Assembly (NCBI GenBank): GCA_964007475.1
Contig: OZ023274.1
Coordinates: 81,541,303 to 81,605,302, forward strand
DNA from: Hybos culiciformis
Lineage: Eukaryota > Arthropoda > Insecta > Diptera > Hybotidae
Length of the DNA: 64,000 nt
Direction of reading: 5' to 3'
Made by a program: the position numbers and the translations under genes. Numbering within the stretch: position 1 is the stretch's first letter; each line of letters starts with the position of its first letter. Below, one piece after another: positions 52,030 through 64,000 of this stretch. The notes under the pieces were generated by a model. The model was not told where the DNA came from, did no database searches, and was given only the letters and a program-made list of their open reading frames with translations.

Positions 52030-52176
52030 ATGTAAAATGTTATGTATCCTGTGAGACCTGAGATTGAGATGTATCCGGCCACTTGTCAATCATTGATGGA
52101 TTTCAAAGAACTTTTGTGCGATAACCTCAATAGGACGTCCCGAACGTTCAACGCTACTTATCCTTGTACCTTCACA
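52030..52176 (-). pseudogene. Mariner transposase relic (N-terminal DNA-binding part)
   Basis: On the minus strand, the frame at 52176-52093 includes EGTRISSVERSGRPIEV and FFEIHQ, then a stop. Mariner transposases carry EGRTSIEDDERSGRP-type text at the same point, followed by an EKIHK-type helix, just before the second helix-turn-helix. After the stop, a frameshift gives MID, in the place where family members have M-I/V-L. The local GC is much higher than in the flanks. The catalytic DD34D domain was not recognised downstream, so this is an old broken fragment. Confidence 0.65.
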
Positions 52177-52189
52177 TTAAATATGAATG

Positions 52190-53196
52190 AGAAATAACTA
52201 TTATTATTAAATTTTTTCTTAGTTAACATCATGTAACATAAGCGTAATATTAAGTTCATTTAAAAAAACTCGTATTTCCATTATAGGTATAGTAAAAATG
52301 TTTACTCTCGTAGTGAGAGAAATCCGATTTATTATACATTATTTTAATATTAGATTAAAGAATAAGCTGTAATCAAGCAAAAAAAAATTAAAATAATGAT
52401 AATAATTGGTAATACATATAGTATAATAAAATACATGAAACATACTTATATACACATAACCTTAAATCAGTATAATACTTAAAAAATCATTCTATAATAA
52501 GTATATATAAAAGTATCGTTAGGTATATTGGAAAAAACTTTTTTCTTTTTTGCAGATTCAACAAGTTTCTTATAAAGTTTTTTTCTACACGATAAAAAAA
52601 AACTATACGAATATAAACAATCTTGAACTTATTATTTATTTTTTTTTTTGAAATTTTAACTTCAACAGCAAGGATAAAGAAAAGAAGAAAAAAAATAAAT
52701 GAATAAACAACTTTATTGTTTAGTTATTATAAGAAATTTGATTTCGATGATTATATATTATAGACTTGAGAAAAAAAAAAGAAAAAGGTTTTTCCACCCA
52801 TTTTCTATATATTATGATATATAAGTTTTCCACTTACCCACCCACTTATAGCATTTATTTGTGCAACAAGTTACAAGAAAACTTGTACACTTTGTTTTTT
52901 TTTTTTTTAATATGAAAATTTGTTTTTTATTTTTTTATTTTAATCTTTTATATTGTTGCAATCATTTCGCAATTCAAGTGAAACGTATAATAATAAAAAA
53001 AATAAATAAAGAAAGATATTTGCAGAATTATGCTTCTTTTAATCTTAAAAGATTTGGTTTCGTTCCAAAAAATAAAAAATTAAGATAAAAAAAACATTCA
53101 TTCCTTAATTGAAAAAAAAAAGAAAAAATATCAATGTCATGCGGTGAAATTTATGCCAAGAAAATTGTGAAAAACTTTAAATTTTATATTTAAATT
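52190..53196. other. AT-rich non-coding stretch
   Basis: Nothing recognisable beyond poly(A)/poly(T) runs. Confidence 0.55.
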
Positions 53197-53710
53197 TTTT
53201 AATGCGTTGGGGATCGTTATGTTGTATTTAGTGCTATAGAATTTAGATCACTAAATGGAGTATTATATATGCGTCAATACACATGCAATCATTTAGATGC
53301 ATCTGCGTAAATAATGAAAACATTTAGATGCATCAGCGTAAATAATGAAATCATTTAGATGTTTAATATTGAATATTACGTAATACCTAAACAAACATAA
53401 TATCTCTCACAATATTTCAATACAGCCAAATACAAAAAAAAAATGAGAAAAAATGAGAAAAAATGAGAAGAAAAAATATTCTCTCTTTGCAACTATCTCT
53501 CCCCTACGCATTAAAACAGTATATTGGATATGTAAACAAAATTTGTTATACAACTCGTTCTGTATTTACACAGAAATACATTGACACTTGACAAGTTATA
53601 TCACTCGACCTTCGGTCTCGTGGTATTTCGTCGTGTCAATGTATTTTTGTGTATACAGAACTCTTAATTAATAACAAATTTAGTTTACATATACAATAAT
53701 CTACTATTAT
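53197..53710 (+). mobile_element. Foldback element, copy 3 (most complete)
   Basis: The 5' half (TTTTAATGCG, CAATACACATGCAAT, tandem array, AATATTTCAATACAG) and the 3' half (CTCTCCCCTACGCATTAAAAC, hairpin, AATCTACTATTA) are contiguous here. They are split or partial in copies 1 and 2. Between them are three copies of AATGAGAAAA. The hairpin occupies 53522-53698, with the same apex as copy 1 (CACTCGACC-TTC-GGTCTCGTG). No coding frame. The internal tandem array plus 3' hairpin recalls Helitron-like non-autonomous elements, but proper ends were not established. Confidence 0.75.
53290..53365. repeat. Tandem array in copy 3, 31-bp period
   Basis: Units start at 53290, 53321 and 53352 (the last partial), each beginning CATTTAGATG and containing GCGTAAATAATGAAA. 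The first two differ at only two or three positions. Confidence 0.8.
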
Positions 53711-56700
53711 TGTATAATGATAGGTAAATGAAGTGGTAAAATATATATAAAATTATGAACTTATGAAAATTTCAAAAATAACTTAATAATTACAATAATT
53801 CTGTATAATAATGTCTTACAAGAAGCATTAATTTTCGATACAGAACTCTTAATATTACTCTTTTAATTTATCATATAGTGCACGAGGCTGTCAAAATTAT
53901 TGAAATGAAAATTCACAAATCACCTATATGTAAACAAAGATCTAAATGTAAATAAATTTTACTTAGAAATCAATTAAACTAAATATTTTTAAACATTTTT
54001 ATTTACATAGCTAATTATTATCTCAAAAGGTTATTAATAAAATTATGAAATAAAATTCACGCTCGATGAAACAACTAACTAAAAACTATAAAGTTTAATA
54101 TACAAAATATTCCATTGCATTGAAAATTCATTTCGTTTGCTAATAAATATTTAAATGGGTCATTTTCATCCTTTGCAGACTTAAAAAAAAAGAAGCTTTT
54201 ATACATATAATAAAAAAATAAGCTTTTTGTTTTGTGTTTTAATTTATTTGAGAAAAAAAGAAAATTAAAATCATTTGCTATAGAAAAATATTGAATTTTC
54301 ATCTTAAAAATGTTTTATTTTATTCGACCACATAATTTACCATTATTTTCCATATTCACAATAAATTTTCATTTAGTTTCAGGAATTATTATTAAAAAAC
54401 GCCTATGTGCCTATTGAAAGCAAATATCTAATGCGTAATGTAAAAGTTTCATTCAAAATTTTGTTGGAAATAGTTTTGAAAATTAAAAGAGTTTTTTTGA
54501 AAGAATGTAATAAACAGAAACGTTTTTTCTCAACTTTTATTTTTCTGTGTATTTATTTGATTACGACGAGTTCGAATTGTGAACCTGAATTCACATAAAG
54601 TTTACAATATATGTTTATTCCAAAGCTAGGAAAATTATTTTTCAATAAATTTTTTCATTCACTCATTCAGCTACTGATAGGATGAGAATGAATGGAAACG
54701 ATCGAAATAAAGGTTTCGCATTGCCAAATAATTATATAATTGAAAATTAGAATTATGTTCACACGTTCCATTTAGATTAAATAATTGAATTTGATAATCA
54801 AATTAAATCAAATATCACAGATGTGGCGAAATGATGAAAGCTCTATATTTCAATACTTAGATCTAAAAACTGAAACTTTTTTCTTTCGGTATTTCGTACT
54901 GTTGCAGTACCATTTTCCATTGGTATAAAATAAATCTCTTTAAAATATAATATTAATCACACTCATCAGCCTAATTTGAGTTCACAAACTTAAGTACTAT
55001 ATAATGTCAAAGCCATTATGCAGGTATAAGTAGGAGAAAAATTCATTTTATAATTAAATTTAAGGTAATTTAAAACAAGAAAATTCATTTGGTTTCCGAA
55101 AAAAAAAAAAATAAGATTTTGAAAAACTAATTTCTTTGGCATTAACTAATTAAAAATCAAAATTGAGATCTAAAACCAGTAAATTTAATTTTTCCGTTCT
55201 TCAAAATTATAACAGAGATGAAAAAAAAATCAGATTATGAATATGGATGAATATGCTGAACCACAAGGAAATCTCTGAAATTTTTACTTAATTTTTTTTA
55301 AATTAAAAGGATAACTATACATTTCAGATTCTTTCATTCATTTATTCCCTCTGTTCATAATGTCAATATTAGAAAAATCTATACATGATTCACTGTTTTT
55401 ATATTTTTGATATATATATGCCATAGCATTTGGGAATATTATGAAAGATAAATTGATTAAAAACACCATACATTTTTCAGTGAACAAGATGAAAGATACA
55501 TACTACAATGTGATGTTCAGAAAAAATCTTATGTAGGTATATACTATTATGTATATATACATTGTACGTATATACAGTATGTGTACAAACTTTATTAAAT
55601 TTTGTATTTTTTTAAATATGAAAACATGAGAGCTAGGATTTTCAACACTAAAATTTTTCATACTTTTCTAAAATCATGAAATGTTCTGTGAAAAAGGTAA
55701 GTACATATATCGGGACTGAAAGTATGACAAGTATTTATATATTAATATTATAATGTATTCATAACTCAACAGGGAGGTGTCTAGAAGCGAAGAATATAAA
55801 GATGTAATAGTTTTAAAGTATTACAAATAATTTTGTCATACTGAAGGGTCGATATGTAAAACTTTTTAGAAGTGTCCTACTTATAAAAGTATGTATTACA
55901 TGTTACTCTTGAATCCGATAATTAAAATAATTGGATTTTCTCGTAGATATCTACGAAAAATCCTCTTTTCAGAATTAAAAAAAATATATAAAGAGGATAA
56001 ATGTAATAATTATTATTATCTTTTAATGAAGAACCAAGCATTAGCTTTATATCATTTAAATGTAAATATACTATAATTTTATGCTAAATATACTACATAT
56101 ACCGCATGTACATATAAAAAATAAATTTTTTCAAGCTTTTCTTCTTATTGCACCATAATATTTCTTTGAAAATAATTTTCTACCAAAAGTTACATAATAT
56201 CAATTATCAACATACCACCAACGTATTTTTTAATTTGTACAGTACAAATTTACATATACGTACGATATAATTATGCATGGCTATCGTTAAGTAAATTTTA
56301 AATTATTCATGTGCTTTTTTTCATAATGAATATACCGTGATAATAATATTCATTCTACTTGCAAATAGTGCAAATTTGATATTCCCAAAAGTAATATTTG
56401 GAAAAAATACATATAAATATATAATGTGTATGTAAGTTATATATAGACAGATTTTTAGATTTCCATTTTTGATTTAACTATCTTAAACACTTTCAAGTTT
56501 CAACAGTTATTGGAGTGTTAATCAAAAATGCAGAAGAAAAATATTATGTTTTACACGACAAAAACTTACATAATATACTACAAATATGGTGTATATTACT
56601 ACTTTTATACTTATACTGCTTCATGTCAAATATTGTCAATATTGCATTCTTTAGAATTAGTTTTACAGTTTTCAAAATATTTTTTTTATTTTTGAAAATG

Positions 56701-59243
56701 TAAAAAATTACATTGTAAAAACTGTACAACAGTACCTGACAAAGAAAGTATGTGTCCGTTTCGATTTGAAATAATTTTGTATTAATCATTAATTTTAGGC
56801 TCTTGAAATCAACCTCTATTTCTCTCTCTCTATTCTATATCTCAAAATTCAAAGTTCTTTTTTAACAATGAAAATTAAAATCAAAATTAAAATCAACTGA
56901 TAAACTATACAGCAATTATTCAAAGGAATAAACAAAAAGGAATGAAACTCAAAAATAATCAGCGCTGTGAATCAATCTTCAAACAATTATTTCCTTTTCA
57001 TGAAAATTTCCGAATTAAAATTATCTAAAAAAATATAAATTACATATTTGCTTCTTAATATAACTCTGCTTTGCTTTTGATTTAATGTGAGCATAAATAT
57101 CTCCAACTTTCATAAATGCATACAAAATGGATCTTATTAATGGATCAAGAATATAAATTATGCAATCAAATAAATTATTTCAATGAAAATAACAATAATT
57201 ATGAGATTTTTGATTTCTTGAAAATTTTTAATGATATTTTTGATAAGTGATCTATGTTAGTTTTACTATCGGTAATTTTTTAAACAATCAAAGACAAACT
57301 TTTGATAGTTATATCTGTACTGTATGTCTTTCGTGGAGATGGGCACCGTAAAATTAAATCAATTTCAACAGATATTTGATTTTTTTTTGACCAAGCATTA
57401 AATTTAGATATTTCATCCAATTAAATGTTTTTTGTTGTGTTTGATGCTTGTGATTTAATTTGAAAAATTGGATTCCTAAAATATTCCCATAACGATTTCC
57501 TAGAATTTAATGTTATAAAATTAATTCAAAGAAAATTATCTGTTAAACTAATAAAAAACAAAAGAAAAGAATTTCTGATGATCATTATTATCATTAATTC
57601 CGCGAAGAATTTATTAAAGAAGATAATGAAACTTTCTAATGGAATTAATTTATAATATTTTATTAGATGTTCCTGACTTCCTGAATTATCTTTGTGTGAT
57701 GCTAAGTGAATTTAATAAAAATATGGAACAGTACATGAAGTAAACGAAGTATACAAAGCGCTTACAACATTTGGATTTAAAATATTCTGCACATTTTTTA
57801 TTTCCTTATATCGACATCCATCTTCCTATATACGAATTTTCATCAATATCCATTTAAATATTTAAAATGACATACATTTTATAAGAAACTAATTTCGACT
57901 CTTTACTATATGCGTTCCCTTTAATCTGTCAATCTCACTTTGCTTCCCCACAATATTCATAAATACTTCCTATTTTTCTAGTTTCATACAGTTATGCTAT
58001 TAATAATCTTTTGCATTTGTCATTTTATGTGGCACCTAACGGAAAGTTCTCAAACTATCAGAAGTCACTATATCTATTATTGTCTTCAATTTTTATGACA
58101 AAAGTTTTTATTTGATTTTTTATTAATTAATATTATAATTCTAGCTAATTTTTGTTTATAATAAATGTCAAATATTTTGAAGCATCTATTACATAATCTT
58201 TTTTATAAAAATTATTCTTATTTTTATGTTCAAATTTGTGCCATTAACATCAGCATGAATTGAGGAATTCTGTAGAAATTTTGGAATTTCTTCTCATTGG
58301 CACTCGTAGTCGTATATTGTCTATAATAAATAAATGGATATAAATACAATAGGATAACTTCAATTTGATTTCATTCGCCTGAAACACAGACTTTGACTGC
58401 TATTCCTTATCGATTGTATTCACAACCACATTCAATTTAGGTCAAATTTTCAGTGAAATTATCATTAGCTATAGCGTGGCTATAGCTTAAAAATTTCATA
58501 ATTTATTAAATTTAGCATAAATTTCATTAAAAACCAAAACAAATAAAATAAGCATAAAAATTATTTTTCTTTTCCTTTTTTTAATTCAATTTTTTTTTAA
58601 GCTTAATTTTTTTTTTAAATTTCATTTCAGTGAATTCTCAGCATTCAATCAAGGCTGTATACGTTAAATTTATGAGGACAAAAAGAATTTAGGGCGGAGA
58701 AAACAAAAATTATATGCACGACAAGGAATAAATTTTGTAAATTTTATACATAAAATACAAAAAAAATTATAATTTTAATTTCATTTTTTTTTTAAAGGTT
58801 TATTTTCTGGTTCAAAGTACATTTATTCATGTAAAATCAATTAGTAGCGGAAAAAGAGAGCTTTTTTGTGTACCGAAGTGATAAAAAAATAAAATAAACT
58901 TAAATTTAATGTACACATTTTTCTTTAAATTTTCTTAAAATCCGTTTTTTTTTTGTTTATATTTTTCTTACGGGTATGATCCTTTTTTTTTTATTCTATG
59001 AAAATAATCTCATTTCTTTATCGTGTATATTTTAGAGCAATTTCATAATACTTTTCGCTCAGAAAGACCCAAAAGATTTAGTCTTAAATAACATTTTTTA
59101 ATATAGTTCAAACATTATTGACAAAAATTGAGAAATTTTTTTAATTTAATAAATAAATTATTAAGAATTCACTTCAACGTAAAATTTTGTAATGTATGTT
59201 GCTTGAAAAAAAGAAAAAATTTTGATTATTACTTAAAAAAAAT

Positions 59244-59317
59244 TATACCCTTTATGCAATGCCGTGAAATTGCACTCAATAAGAAATTTTCACGGTGTTA
59301 TTCTTAAAGGGAATAAA
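59244..59317. repeat. Imperfect hairpin, pre-miRNA-sized
   Basis: CCCTTTA pairs with TAAAGGG at the base and CCGTGAAA with TTTCACGG nearer the loop, with an internal bulge between. Total length is about 70-75 nt. Size and shape are compatible with a small-RNA precursor or a tiny foldback; nothing decides between them. Confidence 0.4.
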
Positions 59318-61809
59318 AAAAGGATACTCCAAAAAGTGTTTTTTTTTTTTCAAATTATAAAAATAGGACAATTTAGATTAAAGTATATTTCTTATGTTCT
59401 TAAACTTTGCAAATAATAATATTTTTTTCCTTCAAAACGGTCTTTGATGAATCAAAATTTAATTGAAGAAATAAAAAAAAACCTATTCTATAGAAAAAAG
59501 TTTTTTAATTTCTTGTACAAAAAAAAAATAAATAAATTTCTTCCCAAATAAAACATTTAGGCATAAAATTTGTTCAAAATTTCGTTGTGGTTGTGGTTCC
59601 ATAAAAATACCGAATTTTATAAATAACAGAAAATTTAAATTTCCCTAAAAATTTTTCTATGGATATATCTGCTTTTTATTTTTAAACTTTGGTAATTAGA
59701 AAAATGAACAGCTCACTTAAATGCTTCATCCGAAAATTAAGAAAAACAATTTTCAGCTAAATTCTTCAAAAATTCAAAGGTCTTGTTAAAAAAAAAAATC
59801 ATTAAAATAAAACACCGAATAAAATTGACAGCAAAGGTCTACTAAAGTATATATACCGAAAAGTCATTAAATTTAAATCATTTTTTTTTTTAATTCCCTG
59901 TGGAGATAAACTTTTTTAAAATTTATTCAATTGAAAATATTCAGAAAAGAAACAAATTTTATGACAAAAAAAAAATTTTTAACATTAACTTCTAATTTGT
60001 AAAAATATTTTTCGTACCAACTTTGATAAATTATATTATTTTTCCGAAACAAAATAAATTCCTTTGTAAGATCTCAAATAGTCACGGGCAATAAATAAAA
60101 GGCTTATAGAGAATATCTTTTTTTTTTTCCAGTTCACAATTATTTTATTATTCTGAAAATTTCAAACAAAAAAACAAAAAAAAAAACACTCTTCATGCTA
60201 TTGATTTTATGGTGACATTTCATTCACATTTATAGTCAGAATAATAAAAAAATATTTTATAAAACTTCTTTAGAAAAATTCAATAAAACAAAGAAAATAA
60301 TACTATGAGCAAACACACTTGTAATTTTTTTTTACGAGAACTATGAATTTTATGTAATATTGATACTCAAATCTATGTAGGTAATTTCTTCTACATAAAT
60401 GTAATATTATGTTAAAATTCTTTGTGAAGGCCTCTTTCGAAACATCATTATAATTTGTTCTATACAATTTTAATGTATGCAATGAAAATATTAAAAAAAA
60501 AAATAAAATAATGTCATAAAAGTTCGTATATTTGAAAAATTATACAAAAATTTTGAATTTTTAAATAGATAATTCCCACATTATATCCCACTTAAACTGT
60601 ACCAAAATATAAAATGCTTTAGTTTTTTTCAATCATTTTCATGTAATCGTTAGGTTATAACTGAACTAAGCATATAAGCATACATTTAAATATTACCTAT
60701 ATATACATATAGCTATTTAAAATAATATTAACAAATTTCGATTGAAAAAAAAGGATTTTATTATATCTACCTTTTTTTTTGTAACATCGATAGTGATTTA
60801 TTAACCTCATTTTCTAATTTTTATTATTTTTTCTCACAAAGTGTTAATATCGTATGTAAATCCCTAGTATGTAGGTATGTTTCGTATGTTAAAATATCTG
60901 TATCAGAAAAAAAATAAATTGTTTTTTTTTTTTGAATATGTCAGACATTTATGTATCATTGTGAAAAATTCCATAACTTAAATTTTAGACATATTTTGGT
61001 CTCACCATCAGAGAAAGGTGTTAAAATAAATTATCACTATCCTACATATTTGAATATGTTTTTTATAAAATTTAAACTTTAAAAATGAAATCATCAGTAG
61101 TTGAGGGATTTACTTGTATAAGACGACGTGATTGTGATTGTATACTTATTTTGTGATTCCGAATCGTCGACCGATAAATGGAGTTCCTAATTTATTTTTT
61201 TATACTTTTGTTTTAACAATAAAATACAATACTTAAAAAATTCTATATTCCTCAAAAAATAAAATTTTGATTTTCGTTACATCCCTCTTAGCAAAGATGT
61301 CAGAATATTTCAATTTGTATAAAGAAAAAAAAAAGTTTATATCTGCATACGCTATTATGCAAGGAACAAACATATATCTGTTTGACAATTTCATAATTAT
61401 TTGCATCACTGTCATAATATTTTATGTTTATTTTGTCAATTTTAAATTCCTTTAAGCTTAAATCCAAAAATATAATTAAACTTCGAAAATGTATTAAAAA
61501 TACTACTACATTTATATACTTAAAGAAGTATTATATACTTCGTCAAGACATTGACTTCGCTAAATATTTGTATCTACTTGTCTATAATTATCCTGTCAAT
61601 AATAATACAACTAGTAGTAAAACTGAATGACCAAAATTATTATACAATAAATGTCAACGAATTAAAATCATAAATTTTAATTTACTGTTCTGTCATCGTA
61701 CAAAATATTTGAAAAAGTTCTTATTTTGATTTAAACTTTGTTAGGAGGAAAACGGAACCAAAAAACGGATAATTAACTTCATCTAGTCTCAGTTGATTGA
61801 TGATTATAC

Positions 61810-61915
61810 ACCATTATAAAACAATATAATAATATTTATAATTCAGTTACCATTATAAAACAATATAATAATATTTATAATTCAGTTCAGTTATAATTCA
61901 GTTTATAATTCAGTT
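61810..61915. repeat. 39-bp perfect tandem duplication plus shorter repeats
   Basis: 61810-61848 and 61849-61887 are identical 39-bp units beginning ACCATTATAAAA and ending AATTCAGTT. Two further shorter units of TTATAATTCAGTT follow. This looks like recent slippage. Confidence 0.85.
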
Positions 61916-62487
61916 AAAAATAAATTTCAAATCAATTTTTTATATTCTTTTTTATATACAATAATAATTTGTAACACTACATTAAATGACCCGTTGAAGG
62001 AAAAAGTGATTCATCTGCCTTTAAACTTATATTTTTAATCAGAATATGAAAATGTTTCCTAATATAACCAATATAATATTGATTTTTTAACATACTAGCT
62101 TGAAAATAAAATTTGTCTGTTGGATCATTTTGCCCTGCAACTCCTCGAACAAACTTAGGTATATATGATTGAAAGTTCTCAAGTAATTTTCATCTACTGA
62201 GAACGATACCAATATAAAGCTATATAAATATGAAATAAAATTTTCATACTTTTGCATACACAAGGGTTGTAAAAATAGATAATAATATTTTATTATCATC
62301 TCAATTTTCAAAGTAATTTAAATTTCCCATATCAATTCAGTTGCATGCAAACCATAAATCCAATGGGGAAACATAATTTGAATTCAATAAAGATAATCGT
62401 TAAAAAATATTATTACATATACTTTAATACATTAATTATATATGTACCATTTTTTTTTAAATATATATGTTTATTAATTATGCGATA

Positions 62488-62580
62488 CCGGCGAGTAGCG
62501 TAACACAGTGCAATGGGCCAACAGAGCTAGCTGCCAGGGGAGCCAAAAAGTGTCCCTTCAACCTAACCTAACTTAACTTA
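62488..62580 (-). repeat. GC-richer dispersed-repeat fragment with TTAGG units
   Basis: The minus strand reads TTAGGTTAGGTTGAAGGGAC and then GGCCCATTGCACTGTGTTAC. It stands out from the AT-rich flanks. TTAGGTTAGGTTGAA followed by a CCATTG...TGTGATAC-like end resembles a dispersed repeat I recall from fly introns, but I cannot name it. The two TTAGG units alone are not evidence for a telomere. Confidence 0.4.
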
Positions 62581-62599
62581 TGTGATTACATTGAACCTA

Positions 62600-63289
62600 A
62601 CCGAAGCACTGACTCATAAAGACACAAATTTGTCGTCCATTCATATTAAGAATCATCTTATGTCTTATACTTACACCGGACTTTGAATATTAACTGATGA
62701 TGAATAAGAAAGTTGGAGGCCTGCAGGTACTTAATTTAATGGAATTTAATTGTTTTTAGGATAACAAGTAATATTCATAGAAATGTAATGAATTAAAGAC
62801 TAGATATTCTCAAGTATCGAATGAAAATATCAAATGAAGTAAAGCTATCTTAAAGTTTCAAATCATTCCAAATAATAATATTAAATTTTTAGAACGAACT
62901 TTCTTGCTTCAATATTTTAGAATACCAAAATACTGTCATTTTCTATAAGTCTATATATTATAATCAAGAACTACAAATATTCGCATATTTTCAGATACAA
63001 AATGTTGATGCTCCACTTGCAATATAGATATGTAATAAAGCTAATATTTATATTTAAAATACTTTACTTTTAAGATACCTTGTCATTGTCACAGCCTAGG
63101 GCTAAACATATTTTTTGAGTTTCTTCAATATCGTTCACTTTATAGCAATACCTTTTAGTCATATACCATTTATAAATATAACAATTTTCAATAAAATTTT
63201 GGTCTGTTCCATTTTTAATTGAAAACGAGCTATAAAATAGTATAAATTATGATAATCATAAGTTTAGATATTTTATAGAGTTTGGTAGA
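62600..63289. other. AT-rich non-coding stretch
   Basis: Nothing recognisable before the hAT-like element. Confidence 0.55.
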
Positions 63290-63297
63290 CATACGAT

Positions 63298-63930
63298 CAG
63301 CGGCGGCTCGTACATAGGTGCTGCGACACTGCAGCACCCTCAAGAAATTCCAAAAAAATGAACTCATAAAAAAAATTTTTGTTAGCTCTGAATTTTTCTT
63401 AGTTTAAAATTATTTTTAAATGAAATTGCTATGCAATGCAATTGTCTATAAAATTTTAATAAATAACTACTTTCAGGCTTTTGAAATTTTTAGAAAATAC
63501 TTTTCAAAAATAGGTGCAGAAATCAATTTAACAGAATTTTTGGAACTGCGAATTTCGCAGTGCAGGGATTTTTATTTTCATGAATAATTTAATACATTTT
63601 TATTGCTGTTAAGTTTTTTTCTATGACTTGAATATAAGGAAAAATGCACTGCCACAGAAGCAGTACGGCTGTATTATACTTTCTGAAAAATTTAAAAACA
63701 AATATGGGAAATATGGGATTTTTGAATGTATAGAAAAATGCACTGCTTCAGAAGCAGCACAATTTTCATATGGAATGTTTTTTTTGTTTGTTTTGAATTT
63801 TCAAAACTGATTTTCATATACATAATGTGTATGGCTAGGCTATATATATATCATAAAACTTTTATAATTAAAAAAAGAGGTTTTTATGTTTTGCAGCACC
63901 CTTTTTCAAAACTTCCACGAGCCGCCACTG
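63298..63930. mobile_element. Non-autonomous hAT-like element (633 bp)
   Basis: The left end CAGCGGCGGCTCGT and the right end (minus strand CAGTGGCGGCTCGT) match at 13 of 14 positions. CATACGAT occurs directly outside both ends (63290-63297 and 63931-63938): a perfect 8-bp duplication, the hallmark of hAT. CAG-starting ends also fit hAT. Subterminal motifs recur on both strands: GCTGC/GCAGCACC near each end, AATGCACTGC with AGAAGCAG twice (about 63642 and 63737), and CGCAGTGCAG internally. They are probable transposase-binding repeats. No transposase frame. Confidence 0.88.
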
Positions 63931-64000
63931 CATACGATGTGTTTTAATATTAAAAGAACGAATGTATATTATAAAAGCAGAAATAATCTATTCTTTTTAG

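Larger units (their letters stand above)
53711..62479. other. AT-rich non-coding stretch
   Basis: No supported gene in about 8.8 kb. Small items: a CT run near 56818, an imperfect hairpin at 59244-59317, and a 39-bp tandem duplication near 61810; the last two are listed separately. Confidence 0.55.

Noticed and set aside
62555..62580. Interstitial telomere from CCTAACCTAA
   Set aside because: Only two perfect units are present, and they form part of a larger repeat-like fragment.

Overview
This window looks like AT-rich nuclear DNA from an animal, most likely an insect. Supporting signs are very high A+T with long poly(A)/poly(T) runs, GT-AG introns, a multi-exon gene with poly-Asn tracts, a mariner transposase relic, and several MITE families with recognisable target-site duplications. 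A repeat near 62.5 kb also carries two CCTAA motifs, the insect telomere unit. The order cannot be fixed from the sequence. No operons, CRISPR arrays, rRNAs or intact tRNA genes were seen.

One host gene is supported. It lies on the minus strand at 48624-41899 as five joined coding exons (1513, 94, 111, 79 and 130 nt up to the last donor). It encodes a protein of about 640 residues: a long disordered N-terminal part rich in Ser/Asn, a His/Lys cluster, and one hydrophobic segment near the C terminus. I do not recognise the family. The 3' end is ambiguous: exon 5 can be read through to a stop at 41899 or spliced at a consensus donor at 41915.

The left 5 kb is the most unusual part. A small broken copy of the 5' end of a UBE2L3/Ubc10-type E2 ubiquitin-conjugating enzyme gene (exon 1 at 2764-2790, intron 2791-3049, exon 2 from 3050) is sandwiched between two pieces of one foldback element. 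Its intron is almost entirely made of long palindromes, and one arm carries an inverted, diverged copy of the start of exon 2. The same foldback family occurs at 33.6 kb (inverted) and 53.2-53.7 kb. All copies keep a ~180-bp hairpin, and base changes between copies are matched on both arms. Next to it is a 1.4-kb TA-flanked element (3486-4904) holding a 45-bp perfect-arm palindrome, two convergent tRNA-like segments with intact A and B boxes, and a ~40-bp minisatellite.

Other mobile-element remnants are a PIF/Harbinger-like MITE (13232-13696, TTA duplication), a small MITE (15010-15162), a long inverted repeat (33296-33506), a MITE with perfect 40-bp terminal repeats (37888-38148), an intronic repeat fragment (45430-45835), a mariner relic (52030-52176) and a hAT-like MITE with a perfect 8-bp duplication (63298-63930). 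The rest is AT-rich non-coding sequence with simple repeats.
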